Of a DNA stretch of 46,221 bases, positions 10,741 through 19,356 are shown piece by piece. The translations under genes and the position numbers were made by a program. The DNA is from Pseudomonas inefficax (GTDB lineage Bacteria; Pseudomonadota; Gammaproteobacteria; Pseudomonadales; Pseudomonadaceae). The stretch lies in contig NZ_OPYN01000057.1 in the NCBI RefSeq assembly GCF_900277125.1, positions 1-46,221 on the forward strand, given 5' to 3'. Every line of letters begins with the position of its first letter. The stretch's first letter is position 1. The notes under the pieces are model-generated. The model was not told where the DNA came from. It was given only the letters and a program-made list of their open reading frames with translations, and searched no databases.

Positions 10741-11517
10741 TTACCAGCCAAACAACTCACAAGCATTGCGGGTGCTGGCTTCAGCCAGCTCCGCGACATC
10801 CACCCCCATCACCTGCGCCAGCGCCACGGCAATTTCCGGCAGGTGCTCAGGGCTGTTCCGCACCCCTGGGTACATCGCTGGCGCCATGTCCGGCGCATCG
10901 GTCTCCAGCACCACGCTGTCCAGCGGCAACCGCGCCAGTGTCTTGCGCAGTCGTAAGGCCTGCGGCCAGGTACCCGCGCCGCCGAGCCCAAGCCGGAAGC
11001 CCAGCTTGATGTACTCGCGGGCCTCTTCATAACTGCCGGCAAATGCGTGAATCACCCCCGCCCGCGCCGGCTTGTAGCGCTTGAGCGTGGCGATCACCTG
11101 GGCATGGCTGCGGCGCACGTGCAGCAGGGCGGGCAGTTCGAAGTCGCAGGCCATCTGCAGTTGCGCTTCGAACAGCGCCTGCTGGCGTGCCTTGTCCAGG
11201 TCTTCGAGGTAATAGTCCAGGCCAAACTCGCCCACGGCACATAGCCGCGGGTCGCCGTGCAGGCGCTCCAGCCATTCGCGCAGCTGCGCCAGGTGCTCCG
11301 GGCGATGCTGGTCAAGGTAGATCGGGTGCAGGCCGAGCGCGGCGAACAGGCGCTGGTCGGCACAGGCCAGGTCCCACACCCGCTGGAAATTCGCCTGATA
11401 CACCCCCAGCACCACCATCCGCTCAACCCCGCGCGACGTCGCGTTGGCCAGCAGTCGCGGGCGGTCGGCGTCGAAGTCGGGGAAGTCCAGGTGGGTGTGG
11501 GTGTCGATCAGGCGCAT
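10741..11517 (-). CDS. TatD-family metal-dependent hydrolase
   Basis: A 258-residue TIM-barrel enzyme. The N-terminal metal site is HTHLD (His7, His9), the glutamate is in AVGEFGLDYY, and the further metal ligands are in PALLHVRRSHAQ, VIHAFAGSYEEA and LETDAPDMAP. Family members are metal-dependent DNases or related phosphoesterases; length and motifs suit the YjjV branch, but TatD and YcfH are close. The ATG at 11517 comes two bases after the fruR stop, so the two genes are probably co-transcribed. A longer in-frame extension to 11847 lies inside fruR and is rejected. Confidence 0.88.
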   Translation of the reverse strand: MRLIDTHTHLDFPDFDADRPRLLANATSRGVERMVVLGVYQANFQRVWDLACADQRLFAALGLHPIYLDQHRPEHLAQLREWLERLHGDPRLCAVGEFGLDYYLEDLDKARQQALFEAQLQMACDFELPALLHVRRSHAQVIATLKRYKPARAGVIHAFAGSYEEAREYIKLGFRLGLGGAGTWPQALRLRKTLARLPLDSVVLETDAPDMAPAMYPGVRNSPEHLPEIAVALAQVMGVDVAELAEASTRNACELFGW

Positions 11518-11519
11518 GT

Positions 11520-12515
11520 TCAGGCCGCTGTAATGCGTTGCTTGAAGGTTCGACCGACGGCATGCACGCCAGGTTCGTAGCGTTTGTCCTCGATCGCGGC
11601 CAGTGCCAGTTCCAGCGCGGTGGCGGCAATCAGGCCATGCTGCTGGGCCATGGCATTGACCGGCAGCGGCAGGAAGTCGAGCAACTGGTTGTCGCCAAAG
11701 GTACCCAGCTGCAGATGGCGCGAGTCGGCAGGGCGCGCCTGCAGGGTGTCGAACACCCCTTGCAGCAGCACGTAGGAGGTGGTCACCAAGGCATCCGGCA
11801 GGCCACCGAGATCGTCGATCAGTTGCTGCATCAGGCGCTGGCCGCACTCACGGCTGAACGCTTCGCCCTGATAGCGGCGAACCTCGCCGGCATAGCCTTG
11901 CAGGGCTTCGTCGAAGCCGCCGGCACGTGCCTGGCTGACTGACAGCTCGGGGCGTGCGCCGATCAGTGCGATACTGCGCGGGGCGGCGCTCAACAGGCTG
12001 GCGGCCAGTTGGCGGCTGGCATCGCGGTCGTCGCTGATCACCGAGCAGAAGTGCGCAGGGTCCAGGCGGCGGTCGATGGCGATCACCGGCAGGCCTTTGT
12101 CCTGCAGTTCGCGGTAGCTGTCGTCTTCCGGCGGCAGGCAGCTGGCGACGAACAGTGCGTCGCAACGGCGGGCGCGGAACAGCTGCTGCAACTGGCGCTC
12201 GCTGTCGGGCTGGTCGTCGCTGCTGGCGATCAGCAACTGGTAGCCGCGGGCGCGGGCACCTTGCTCGAGCTGCTTGGCGATGCGGGCGTAGCTGGGGTTC
12301 TCCAGATCCGGGAGAATGAAGCCCAGGGTGCGGGTATGCCGGCTGCGCAGGCCAGCGGCCTGCGGGTTGGGGGTGAAGCCGTGGGCCTCGACCACCGCGC
12401 GTACCCGCTCGACAGTACTGTTGCTGATGCGCTGCTGTTCGGCCTTGCCATTGATGACGTAGCTGGCAGTGGTCACGGACACACCGGCCAGACGGGCGAT
12501 ATCGCTGAGTTTCAC
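11520..12515 (-). CDS. fruR: Cra/FruR, LacI-family catabolite repressor of the fructose operon
   Basis: A 331-residue cytoplasmic repressor. The N-terminal helix-turn-helix (KLSDIARLAGVSVTTASYVI) is followed by a hinge and a periplasmic-binding-protein-like effector domain (TLGFILPDLENPSYARIAKQ; GTFGDNQLLDFLPLPV). In P. putida, Cra answers to fructose-1-phosphate and represses fruBKA. The start is a GTG at 12515 with AAGGA upstream, giving the HTH at the extreme N-terminus as in other FruR proteins; the open frame to 12743 would put 76 unrelated residues in front. It diverges from fruB and runs into the TatD-type gene. Confidence 0.95.
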   Translation of the reverse strand: MKLSDIARLAGVSVTTASYVINGKAEQQRISNSTVERVRAVVEAHGFTPNPQAAGLRSRHTRTLGFILPDLENPSYARIAKQLEQGARARGYQLLIASSDDQPDSERQLQQLFRARRCDALFVASCLPPEDDSYRELQDKGLPVIAIDRRLDPAHFCSVISDDRDASRQLAASLLSAAPRSIALIGARPELSVSQARAGGFDEALQGYAGEVRRYQGEAFSRECGQRLMQQLIDDLGGLPDALVTTSYVLLQGVFDTLQARPADSRHLQLGTFGDNQLLDFLPLPVNAMAQQHGLIAATALELALAAIEDKRYEPGVHAVGRTFKQRITAA

Positions 12516-12672
12516 CGAATTTTCCTTGTTATTACCGGGGCTGGCTGTGAGCCCTGACCGGGTAGTTTGACCCGGCGAGGGCGCCACGCGCAGACGACCA
12601 TTGTCGCAATTGTCCGACAGGATGGGGCTTTTTCCTCGGCAGATTATCGAGTAACGTGGCCGTCTGGTCAGA

Positions 12673-12684
12673 TTAATCGTTTCA
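12673..12684. promoter_or_regulatory. Cra/FruR operator in the fruR–fruB gap
   Basis: TTAATCGTTTCA differs by one base from TTAAACGTTTCA, the operator I recall for the P. putida fruB promoter, and fits the right half of the enterobacterial Cra consensus TGAAACGTTTCA. It lies about 115 bases before fruB and 157 before fruR, so one site could act on both promoters. The rest of the 284-base gap has no gene. Confidence 0.75.
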
Positions 12685-12799
12685 GCTGCCGAATTTTCTG
12701 CCTCGGCTGCCATCCGTGCAAGGCTGTTGAACTGGCCGTTCATGTGTATTCCACAACAATACTCCAGTACCCGACCGGGAACTGCAAAAGGAGAAGGTC

Positions 12800-15649
12800 A
12801 TGCTCGAGCTCGCCAAGGAGCAGATAGCCATGGGCCAGAAGGCCGCCGACAAGGCCGAGGCATTGCGCCTGCTGGCCGATCGGCTGGTCGCTGACGGCCT
12901 GGTCGCCGAGGGGTACCTGCAAGGGCTGCAGGCCCGAGAGGCACAAGGCTCCACCTTCCTTGGGCAGGGCATCGCCATCCCCCATGGCACGCCGCAGACC
13001 CGCGACCTGGTGTACGCCACCGGCGTACGCCTGTTGCAGTTTCCCGAGGGGGTGGACTGGGGCGATGGCCAGATGGTCTACCTTGCCATCGGCATCGCCG
13101 CCCGTTCCGACGAACACCTGCGCCTGCTGCAACTGCTGACCCGCGCCCTGGGCGAGACCGACCTGGCGGAGGCACTGCGCCGTGCCGGTTCCGCCGAGGC
13201 GTTGCTGAAACTGTTGCAGGGCGCGCCGCAGGAACTTGCGCTGGATGCACAGCTGGTCGGCCTGAACCTGGCGGCCGAAGACTTTGACGAACTGGCCTGG
13301 CGCGGCGCCCGCCTGTTGCAGCGCGCCGACTGCGTCGACAGCGGTTTTGCCGCCGTGCTGCAGCAGGCCGAGCCGCTGCCGCTGGGCGAGGGCCTGTGGT
13401 GGCTGCACAGCGAGCGCCAGGTGCGCCAGCCGGGCCTGGCCTTCATCACCCCGCAGCAGCCGCTGCGTTATCGCGACCAGCCGCTCAACGGCCTGTTCTG
13501 CCTGGCCAGCCTCGGTGCTGCCCACCAGGCCTTGCTCGAGCGCCTGTGCGAAGTGCTGATCGAAGGCCGCGGGCAGATGCTCTACCAGGCCACCAGCAGC
13601 CGCGCGGTACTGGAAGTGCTCGGCGGTGAAGCGCCGGCGGACTGGCCCAGTGCGCGCGTGGTGCTGGCCAACCCGCACGGTTTGCATGCCCGCCCGGCAA
13701 AGGTATTGGCGCAACTGGCCAAAGGTTTCGAGGGGGAAATCCGTGTACGCCTGGTCGACAGCGCGCAGCCGGCGGTGTCGGCAAAGAGCCTGAGCAAGCT
13801 GCTCAGTCTCGGCGCACGGCGTGGCCAGGCGCTGGAACTGGTGGCTGAGCCAGGCATTGCCGCCGATGCCTTGCCGGTGCTGCTGACCGCCATCGAGGAA
13901 GGCTTGGGCGAAGAGGTGGAGCCACTGCCGCAGACCGCGGCCGTAGCCGACGAAGTGGCCGAGGTGCTGCAAGCGCCCGGAGCCGGTAGCCGCATCCAGG
14001 GCGTGGGTGCTGCGCCGGGTATCGCCAGTGGCCCGGCGCATGTGTGTGTCGAGCGTGAGTTCGACTACCCCCTGCGCGGCGAGTCCTGCGCCCAGGAGCG
14101 GCAGAAGCTGCGTGAAGCCGTGGCGACCGTGAATGGCGAGCTGCAGGCCTTGATCCAGCGTAGCGACAAGGCCATTGGCGAAATTTTCATCACCCATCAG
14201 GAAATGCTCGCCGACCCGGCCCTGACCGACGATGTCGAGCAGCGCCTGGGCCAGGGCGAAAGCGCCGCGGCAGCGTGGATGGCAGTGGTCGAGGCGGCGG
14301 CGCGCCAGCAGGAGGCGTTGCACGATGCCTTGCTCGCCGAACGTGCTGCCGACCTGCGGGACATCGGCCGCCGCGTGCTGGCGCAGTTGTGTGGTGTGCC
14401 GGCCCAGGCTGAACCCGAGCAACCCTACGTGCTGGTGATGACCGAAGTCGGCCCGTCCGATGTCGCCCGGCTGGACCCTGGCCGCGTCGCCGGTATCGTC
14501 ACCGCCCAGGGTGGCGCCACCGCCCACAGTGCCATCGTCGCCCGTGCCCTGGGCATCCCGGCGGTAGTGGGCGCGGGCGCGTCGATACTGCTGTTGGACA
14601 ACGGCACGCCGTTGCTGCTCGATGGCCAGCGTGGCGTGGTCAGCGTGGCGCCGCCGGCGGATGAACTGCAACGGGCCCTGGCCGAGCGCGACCTGCGCGA
14701 GCAACGCTTGCAGGCTGCCTGGGCCAACCGCTTCGAGCCGGCGGTTACCCGCGATGGTCATGCTGTCGAGGTGTTCGCCAATATCGGCGAGAGCAACGGC
14801 ATCGCCAAGGTAGTGGAGCAGGGCGCCGAAGGCGTGGGCCTGCTGCGCACCGAGCTGATTTTCATGGCCCACACCCAGGCCCCGGACGTGGCGACCCAGG
14901 AAGCCGAGTATCGCCGCGTGCTCGATGGCCTCGACGGGCGCCCGCTGGTGGTGCGCACCCTTGATGTCGGCGGTGACAAACCGCTGCCGTACTGGCCGAT
15001 CGCTGCCGAAGAAAACCCGTTCCTCGGCGTGCGCGGCGTACGCCTGACCCTGCAGCGCCCGCAGCTTATGGAAGACCAGCTGCGCGCCTTGCTGCGCGCT
15101 GCCGACCAGCGCCCGCTGCGGATCATGTTCCCGATGGTCGGGCAGGTGCATGAATGGCGCGAGGCGCGCGCCATGGTCGAGCGCCTGCGCGCGGAGATCC
15201 CGGTAGCCGACCTGCAGCTGGGTATCATGGTCGAAGTGCCTTCGGCAGCGCTGCTGGCACCGCAACTGGCGCGCGAAGTGGACTTCTTCAGCATCGGCAC
15301 CAATGACCTTACCCAGTACACCCTGGCCATCGACCGTGGCCACCCCAGCCTCTCGGCCCAGGCCGACGGCCTGCACCCGGCGGTGCTCAGCCTGATCGAC
15401 ATGACCGTGCGCGCCGCCCATGCCCATGGCAAGTGGGTGGGCGTGTGCGGCGAGCTGGCGGCCGACCCGCAGGCAGTGGCCGTGCTACTGGGCCTGGACG
15501 TGGACGAACTCAGTGTCGCCGCGCGCAGCATTGCCGAAGTCAAGGCCCTGGTTCGCCAGGCCGATTACCAGACGGCCCGCGCCCTGGCGCACGAGGCCCT
15601 GCAACAGGACAGCGCCGCAGCGGTTCGCGCGCTGGTGGAGCGTTACTGA
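12800..15649 (+). CDS. fruB: Fructose PTS polyprotein: EIIA(Fru)–HPr–Enzyme I
   Basis: A 949-residue fusion of three phosphocarriers that passes phosphate from phosphoenolpyruvate to FruA. EIIA occupies about residues 1–145 with His62 in GIAIPHGTP. HPr is at about 280–370 with His296 in NPHGLHARPA. Enzyme I fills about 395–949 with His576 in GGATAHSAIVARA, a PEP-binding LLRTELIFM and VGVCGELAADP near the end. AAGGAG sits before the ATG. A complete EI/HPr/EIIA set in one protein makes this sugar system independent of the nitrogen PTS. The stop abuts fruK. Confidence 0.97.
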   Translation: MLELAKEQIAMGQKAADKAEALRLLADRLVADGLVAEGYLQGLQAREAQGSTFLGQGIAIPHGTPQTRDLVYATGVRLLQFPEGVDWGDGQMVYLAIGIAARSDEHLRLLQLLTRALGETDLAEALRRAGSAEALLKLLQGAPQELALDAQLVGLNLAAEDFDELAWRGARLLQRADCVDSGFAAVLQQAEPLPLGEGLWWLHSERQVRQPGLAFITPQQPLRYRDQPLNGLFCLASLGAAHQALLERLCEVLIEGRGQMLYQATSSRAVLEVLGGEAPADWPSARVVLANPHGLHARPAKVLAQLAKGFEGEIRVRLVDSAQPAVSAKSLSKLLSLGARRGQALELVAEPGIAADALPVLLTAIEEGLGEEVEPLPQTAAVADEVAEVLQAPGAGSRIQGVGAAPGIASGPAHVCVEREFDYPLRGESCAQERQKLREAVATVNGELQALIQRSDKAIGEIFITHQEMLADPALTDDVEQRLGQGESAAAAWMAVVEAAARQQEALHDALLAERAADLRDIGRRVLAQLCGVPAQAEPEQPYVLVMTEVGPSDVARLDPGRVAGIVTAQGGATAHSAIVARALGIPAVVGAGASILLLDNGTPLLLDGQRGVVSVAPPADELQRALAERDLREQRLQAAWANRFEPAVTRDGHAVEVFANIGESNGIAKVVEQGAEGVGLLRTELIFMAHTQAPDVATQEAEYRRVLDGLDGRPLVVRTLDVGGDKPLPYWPIAAEENPFLGVRGVRLTLQRPQLMEDQLRALLRAADQRPLRIMFPMVGQVHEWREARAMVERLRAEIPVADLQLGIMVEVPSAALLAPQLAREVDFFSIGTNDLTQYTLAIDRGHPSLSAQADGLHPAVLSLIDMTVRAAHAHGKWVGVCGELAADPQAVAVLLGLDVDELSVAARSIAEVKALVRQADYQTARALAHEALQQDSAAAVRALVERY

Positions 15650-16597
15650 ATGGCCAAGATCCTCACCCTCACGCTAAATCCGGCGCTGGATATCACCATC
15701 GGCCTGGATACCCTGCGCCCCGGGCAGGTCAACCGCAGCCAGGAACAGCACAGCCACGCCGCGGGCAAAGGGTTGAACGTTGCCCAGGTACTTGCCGACC
15801 TGGGGCACAGCGTCACTGTTGGCGGCTTTCTCGGGCATGACAACCTGCAGCCCTTCGAGGCGCTGATCGGCTGGCGTGGTTTCGTCGACTGCTTTGTTCG
15901 CGTGCCGGGCGAAACCCGCAGCAACATCAAGCTGGTCGAGGCCGATGGCCGTGTCACCGACATCAACGGCCAAGGCCCGGAAGTCGACGAAGCGGCGCGC
16001 AGTGAATTGCTGCGCCGCCTGGTGCAGATTGCCCCGGGCCACGATGCGGTGGTGGTGGCTGGTAGCCTGCCGCGCGGGATCAGTGCCGACTGGTTCCGCC
16101 AGTTGCTCGAACAGCTCAAGGCGCAAGGGCTCAAGGTGGCCTTGGACAGCAGCGGCGAAGCCCTGCGTGTCGGCCTGCAGAGCTCGCCCTGGTTGGTCAA
16201 GCCCAATACCGAAGAGCTGGGCGAGGTGCTCGGCCTGGCTGTGGATAACCCGGCGCAGCAGCGCGCAGCTGCCGAGCGCCTGCTGGCCAGTGGCGTAGAA
16301 CACGTGGTGGTGTCGGCGGGCGAACAGGGCGTGAGCTGGTTTACCCATGACCATGCCGTACATGCTTGCCCACCCAAGGTGCAGGTTGCCAGCACGGTGG
16401 GCGCAGGTGATTCGCTGGTGGCGGGCATGGTCCACGGCCTGCTGTTGGGTGAAGCCCCGGCGCAGACCTTGACCCGGGCCACCGCGATCGCTGCACAGGC
16501 TGTTACCCAGGTTGGTTTCGGCATCCGCGACCGCGAGCAACTGGCGCGTCTGGAAGCTGCCGTGCAACTGACAGAACAACAAGAGGGTTGCCGATGA
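15650..16597 (+). CDS. fruK: 1-phosphofructokinase
   Basis: A 315-residue PfkB-family kinase that turns fructose-1-phosphate into fructose-1,6-bisphosphate. It starts with the typical ILTLTLNPALDITIGL, has a GKGLNVAQVLADLG substrate motif, and ends with the ATP-binding and catalytic signature TVGAGDSLVAGMVHG. By consuming fructose-1-phosphate, the Cra effector, it also tunes the operon. Its ATG follows the fruB stop with no gap and its last bases overlap fruA (ATGA), so translation of the three genes is likely coupled. Confidence 0.97.
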   Translation: MAKILTLTLNPALDITIGLDTLRPGQVNRSQEQHSHAAGKGLNVAQVLADLGHSVTVGGFLGHDNLQPFEALIGWRGFVDCFVRVPGETRSNIKLVEADGRVTDINGQGPEVDEAARSELLRRLVQIAPGHDAVVVAGSLPRGISADWFRQLLEQLKAQGLKVALDSSGEALRVGLQSSPWLVKPNTEELGEVLGLAVDNPAQQRAAAERLLASGVEHVVVSAGEQGVSWFTHDHAVHACPPKVQVASTVGAGDSLVAGMVHGLLLGEAPAQTLTRATAIAAQAVTQVGFGIRDREQLARLEAAVQLTEQQEGCR

Positions 16598-18333
16598 ACA
16601 TTGCCATTGTCACTGCCTGCCCCAACGGCCAGGTGTCGAGTGTGCTGAGCGCGCGTTTGCTGTCTGCCGCTGCCCAGCGGCGGGGCTGGAGTACCAGCGT
16701 CGAAGTGCAGGATACCGGCCACCCCGAGCGGCAACTGAGCGCCGCGCAGATCGCCGAAGCCGACTGGGTGCTGGTGGTCAGCACCGGCCCGGTGGACCTG
16801 GCCCGTTTCGTCGGCAAGCGCGTGTACCAGAGCACGCCGTCCCAGGCTTTGGCCGACCGCGAAGGTTTCCTCGATGAAGCGGCTTCCAACGCCCGGCTGC
16901 TGGCCACGGTGCCAGGCCTTCCGGCCGAAGCTGGCAGCGCTGGCGCACGCATCGTCGCCGTCACGGCTTGCCCGACTGGCGTCGCGCATACATTCATGGC
17001 TGCGGAAGCTTTACAGCAGGCCGCGCAGCAACTGGGCTACCAGCTCACCGTCGAAACCCAGGGCTCGGTCGGTGCGCGCAACCCTTTGTCTGCCGAAGCC
17101 ATCGCCGCAGCCGATGTAGTGCTGCTGGCTGCCGACATCGAAGTGCCCACCGCGCGGTTCGCCGGCAAGCGCATCTACCGTTGTGGCACCGGTATCGCCC
17201 TCAAGCAGGCCCGTGCCACCCTCGACAAGGCTCTGGCTGAGGCCAAGGTTGAAAACAGTGGCGATGCCGCAGCGGCGAGCACGCCAGCGAAGGGCGAGAA
17301 GACCGGGGTGTACAAGCACCTGCTCACCGGTGTGTCGTTCATGCTGCCGATGGTGGTGGCTGGCGGCCTGCTGATTGCCCTGTCGTTCGTGTTCGGTATC
17401 GAGGCTTATAAAGAACCGGGCACCTTGCCGGCCGCATTGATGCAGATCGGCGGCGAGGCTGCGTTCAAGCTGATGGTGCCACTGCTGGCGGGCTATATTG
17501 CCTGGTCCATCGCCGACCGCCCGGGGCTGGCGCCCGGCATGATCGGCGGTCTGCTGGCCAGCACCCTGGGCGCCGGTTTCATCGGCGGTATCGTCGCTGG
17601 CTTCCTCGCCGGCTACAGCGCCAAGGCCATTGCCCACTGGGCGCGCCTGCCCAGCAGCCTCGAGGCACTCAAGCCGATCCTGATCATTCCGCTGCTGGCC
17701 AGCCTGTTCACCGGCCTGGTGATGATCTACGTGGTCGGCCAGCCGGTGGCGGCAATGCTGGAAGGCCTCACGCAGTTTCTCGACAGCATGGGCACCACCA
17801 ATGCAATCCTGCTGGGCCTGTTGCTGGGCGGCATGATGTGCGTCGACCTGGGCGGGCCCATCAACAAGGCTGCCTATGCCTTCTCGGTGGGGCTGTTGGC
17901 CTCGTCGAGCTATGCGCCGATGGCGGCGACCATGGCAGCCGGCATGGTGCCGCCGATTGGCCTGGGTATTGCCAGCTTCCTGGCCCGGCGCAAGTTCGCC
18001 CAGAGCGAGCGTGAAGCGGGCAAGGCGGCCCTGGCGCTGGGCTTGTGCTTCATTTCCGAAGGGGCAATCCCGTTTGCTGCCAAGGACCCGCTGCGAGTAA
18101 TCCCGGCTAGCGTGGCCGGCGGGGCATTGACCGGGGCATTGTCGATGTACTTCGGTTGCAAGCTGATGGCGCCGCATGGCGGCCTGTTCGTGCTGCTGAT
18201 CCCCAATGCGATCAACCATGCGCTGCTGTACCTGTTGGCGATCGTGGCGGGCAGCTTGGTGACGGCGGTGGTGTATGCGGTGATCAAGAAGAGCGAGGGG
18301 GTGGAGTTGGCGGTGGCGCCGGTGAAGGGCTAG
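16594..18333 (+). CDS. fruA: Fructose-specific PTS permease EIIB'BC
   Basis: A 579-residue inner-membrane transporter that takes up fructose and phosphorylates it at carbon 1. Residues about 1–105 are a duplicated IIB-like domain with Cys9 in VTACPNG. Residues about 112–210 are the IIB domain with Cys126 in VTACPTGVAHTFMAAEAL, the expected phospho-site. A short linker rich in Ala, Glu and Lys leads to the membrane IIC domain from about 240, with many hydrophobic segments. The ATG at 16594 has GAGGG upstream and overlaps the fruK stop; a TTG two codons earlier is less likely. Confidence 0.96.
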   Translation: MNIAIVTACPNGQVSSVLSARLLSAAAQRRGWSTSVEVQDTGHPERQLSAAQIAEADWVLVVSTGPVDLARFVGKRVYQSTPSQALADREGFLDEAASNARLLATVPGLPAEAGSAGARIVAVTACPTGVAHTFMAAEALQQAAQQLGYQLTVETQGSVGARNPLSAEAIAAADVVLLAADIEVPTARFAGKRIYRCGTGIALKQARATLDKALAEAKVENSGDAAAASTPAKGEKTGVYKHLLTGVSFMLPMVVAGGLLIALSFVFGIEAYKEPGTLPAALMQIGGEAAFKLMVPLLAGYIAWSIADRPGLAPGMIGGLLASTLGAGFIGGIVAGFLAGYSAKAIAHWARLPSSLEALKPILIIPLLASLFTGLVMIYVVGQPVAAMLEGLTQFLDSMGTTNAILLGLLLGGMMCVDLGGPINKAAYAFSVGLLASSSYAPMAATMAAGMVPPIGLGIASFLARRKFAQSEREAGKAALALGLCFISEGAIPFAAKDPLRVIPASVAGGALTGALSMYFGCKLMAPHGGLFVLLIPNAINHALLYLLAIVAGSLVTAVVYAVIKKSEGVELAVAPVKG

Positions 18334-18353
18334 AGATTTCAGTTGGCCTTACT

Positions 18354-18447
18354 GGCCTCTTCGCGGGCACGCCCGCTCCCACAGGATCACTGCAAGCTTC
18401 AGGATCATGCAGTACCTGTGGGAGCGGGCGTGCCCGCGAAGAGGCCG
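18354..18447. repeat. REP doublet 6 (GCGTGCCCGC family)
   Basis: GGCCTCTTCGCGGGCACGCC at 18354 is matched by an inverse unit ending at 18447. It lies between fruA and the convergent DUF3820 gene and is the only terminator-like structure after the fru operon. Confidence 0.9.
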
Positions 18448-18454
18448 GAACAGG

Positions 18455-18679
18455 TCACCGCCGATGCTTCTGCCGCAACGGCACCAGCAGATCGCCCAGC
18501 CCGTTGTGATCGACCTCATGCATCAGCGCCAGCAACCCACCCAATTCCCCGGCCGGGAAACCCTTGCGCGCAAACCAGGCCAGGTAATCCCCCGGCAGGT
18601 CGGCAATGATTCGTCCCTGGTACTTGCCAAACGGCATGGTTCGGGTGACCAGCAGTTCGAGGGTTTCCGGTTTCATCAT
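18455..18679 (-). CDS. DUF3820-type small protein
   Basis: A 74-residue cytoplasmic protein. The segment MPFGKYQGRIIADLPGDYLAWF is the hallmark of the DUF3820 family, which Pfam links to a putative quorum-sensing-regulated virulence factor; the actual function is unknown. Two adjacent ATG codons (18679 and 18676) are possible starts; AGGTG seven bases before the first favours it. The open frame continues upstream to 18736 without homology. It is transcribed alone, away from the DUF2383 gene. Confidence 0.8.
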   Translation of the reverse strand: MMKPETLELLVTRTMPFGKYQGRIIADLPGDYLAWFARKGFPAGELGGLLALMHEVDHNGLGDLLVPLRQKHRR

Positions 18680-18879
18680 CGGCGCACCTGGCTGTTGAAA
18701 AGCGCCGACCATACTGCAATCTGCACGAAGGCCCAAGCGGCAATCATGCAGAACGCCGTGTTCCAGCTCCAGTCACATATTTGTATCTAATTGATTTAAA
18801 AGGATTTTATCGATGATCCTTACTTGGCATGAACGCTGCTCTCCTACAGATGACTATCACCTGCCAAGGAGTTTGTGCC

Positions 18880-19356
18880 ATGAGCAATCCCAACAAAGAT
18901 GTGATCGACGTGCTCAACGACCTGATCGAGTACAGCAAGGATGGCGAGAAAGGCTTCAAGGCCTCGGCCGATGATGTGAAAAACCCCGAACTGAAAGCGT
19001 TCTTCGTTCAGCGTGCCGGTGAGTGTGCCAATGCAGCAGGCGAGCTGCAGAGCGAGGTGCGTCGCCTGGGTGGTGACCCGGAAACCTCCACCAGCATCAG
19101 CGGTGACCTGCATCGGGGTTGGGTCAACCTCAAGGCGATGGTCACCGGCAAGGATGAGGAAGCGGTGCTGAACGAAGTGGAGCGGGGCGAGGACCACGCC
19201 CTCAAGGCGTACAAGGAAGCCCGCGAGAAACTGGTGAAGCTGGGCCGCACCGCCAGCGACCAGACCTACACCTTGGTGGAAAAACAGCTGCAAGGTGTGC
19301 AGCGCAACCATGACCAGGTCAGGGCCTTGCGCAACGCCGCGCGCGCCCGCAGCTAG
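18880..19356 (+). CDS. PA2169-family four-helix-bundle protein (DUF2383)
   Basis: A 158-residue, highly charged, helical protein without signal peptide. The pattern DVLNDLIEYSKDGEKGFKA…ELKAFFVQRAGECANAAGELQSEVRRLGG is typical of DUF2383, a ferritin-like bundle common in Pseudomonas and often linked to stress or stationary phase. Its function is not established. AAGGA lies nine bases before the ATG at 18880. The stop codon overlaps that of the opposite diguanylate cyclase gene in the palindrome CTAG. The gap before it (18680–18879) is AT-rich around 18775–18815 and must hold its promoter. Confidence 0.85.
   Translation: MSNPNKDVIDVLNDLIEYSKDGEKGFKASADDVKNPELKAFFVQRAGECANAAGELQSEVRRLGGDPETSTSISGDLHRGWVNLKAMVTGKDEEAVLNEVERGEDHALKAYKEAREKLVKLGRTASDQTYTLVEKQLQGVQRNHDQVRALRNAARARS

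Noticed and set aside
10741..11847. Longer TatD-type frame starting inside fruR
   Set aside because: The extra 110 residues overlap fruR and are unlike any TatD protein; the HTHLD site belongs at the N-terminus.
12516..12743. N-terminal extension of FruR
   Set aside because: LacI-family HTH domains begin at residue 1–3; the extension crosses the Cra operator.
12740..15427. 895-codon frame opposite fruB
   Set aside because: It is the antisense shadow of a GC-rich gene; fruB has all expected catalytic motifs and the shadow has none.
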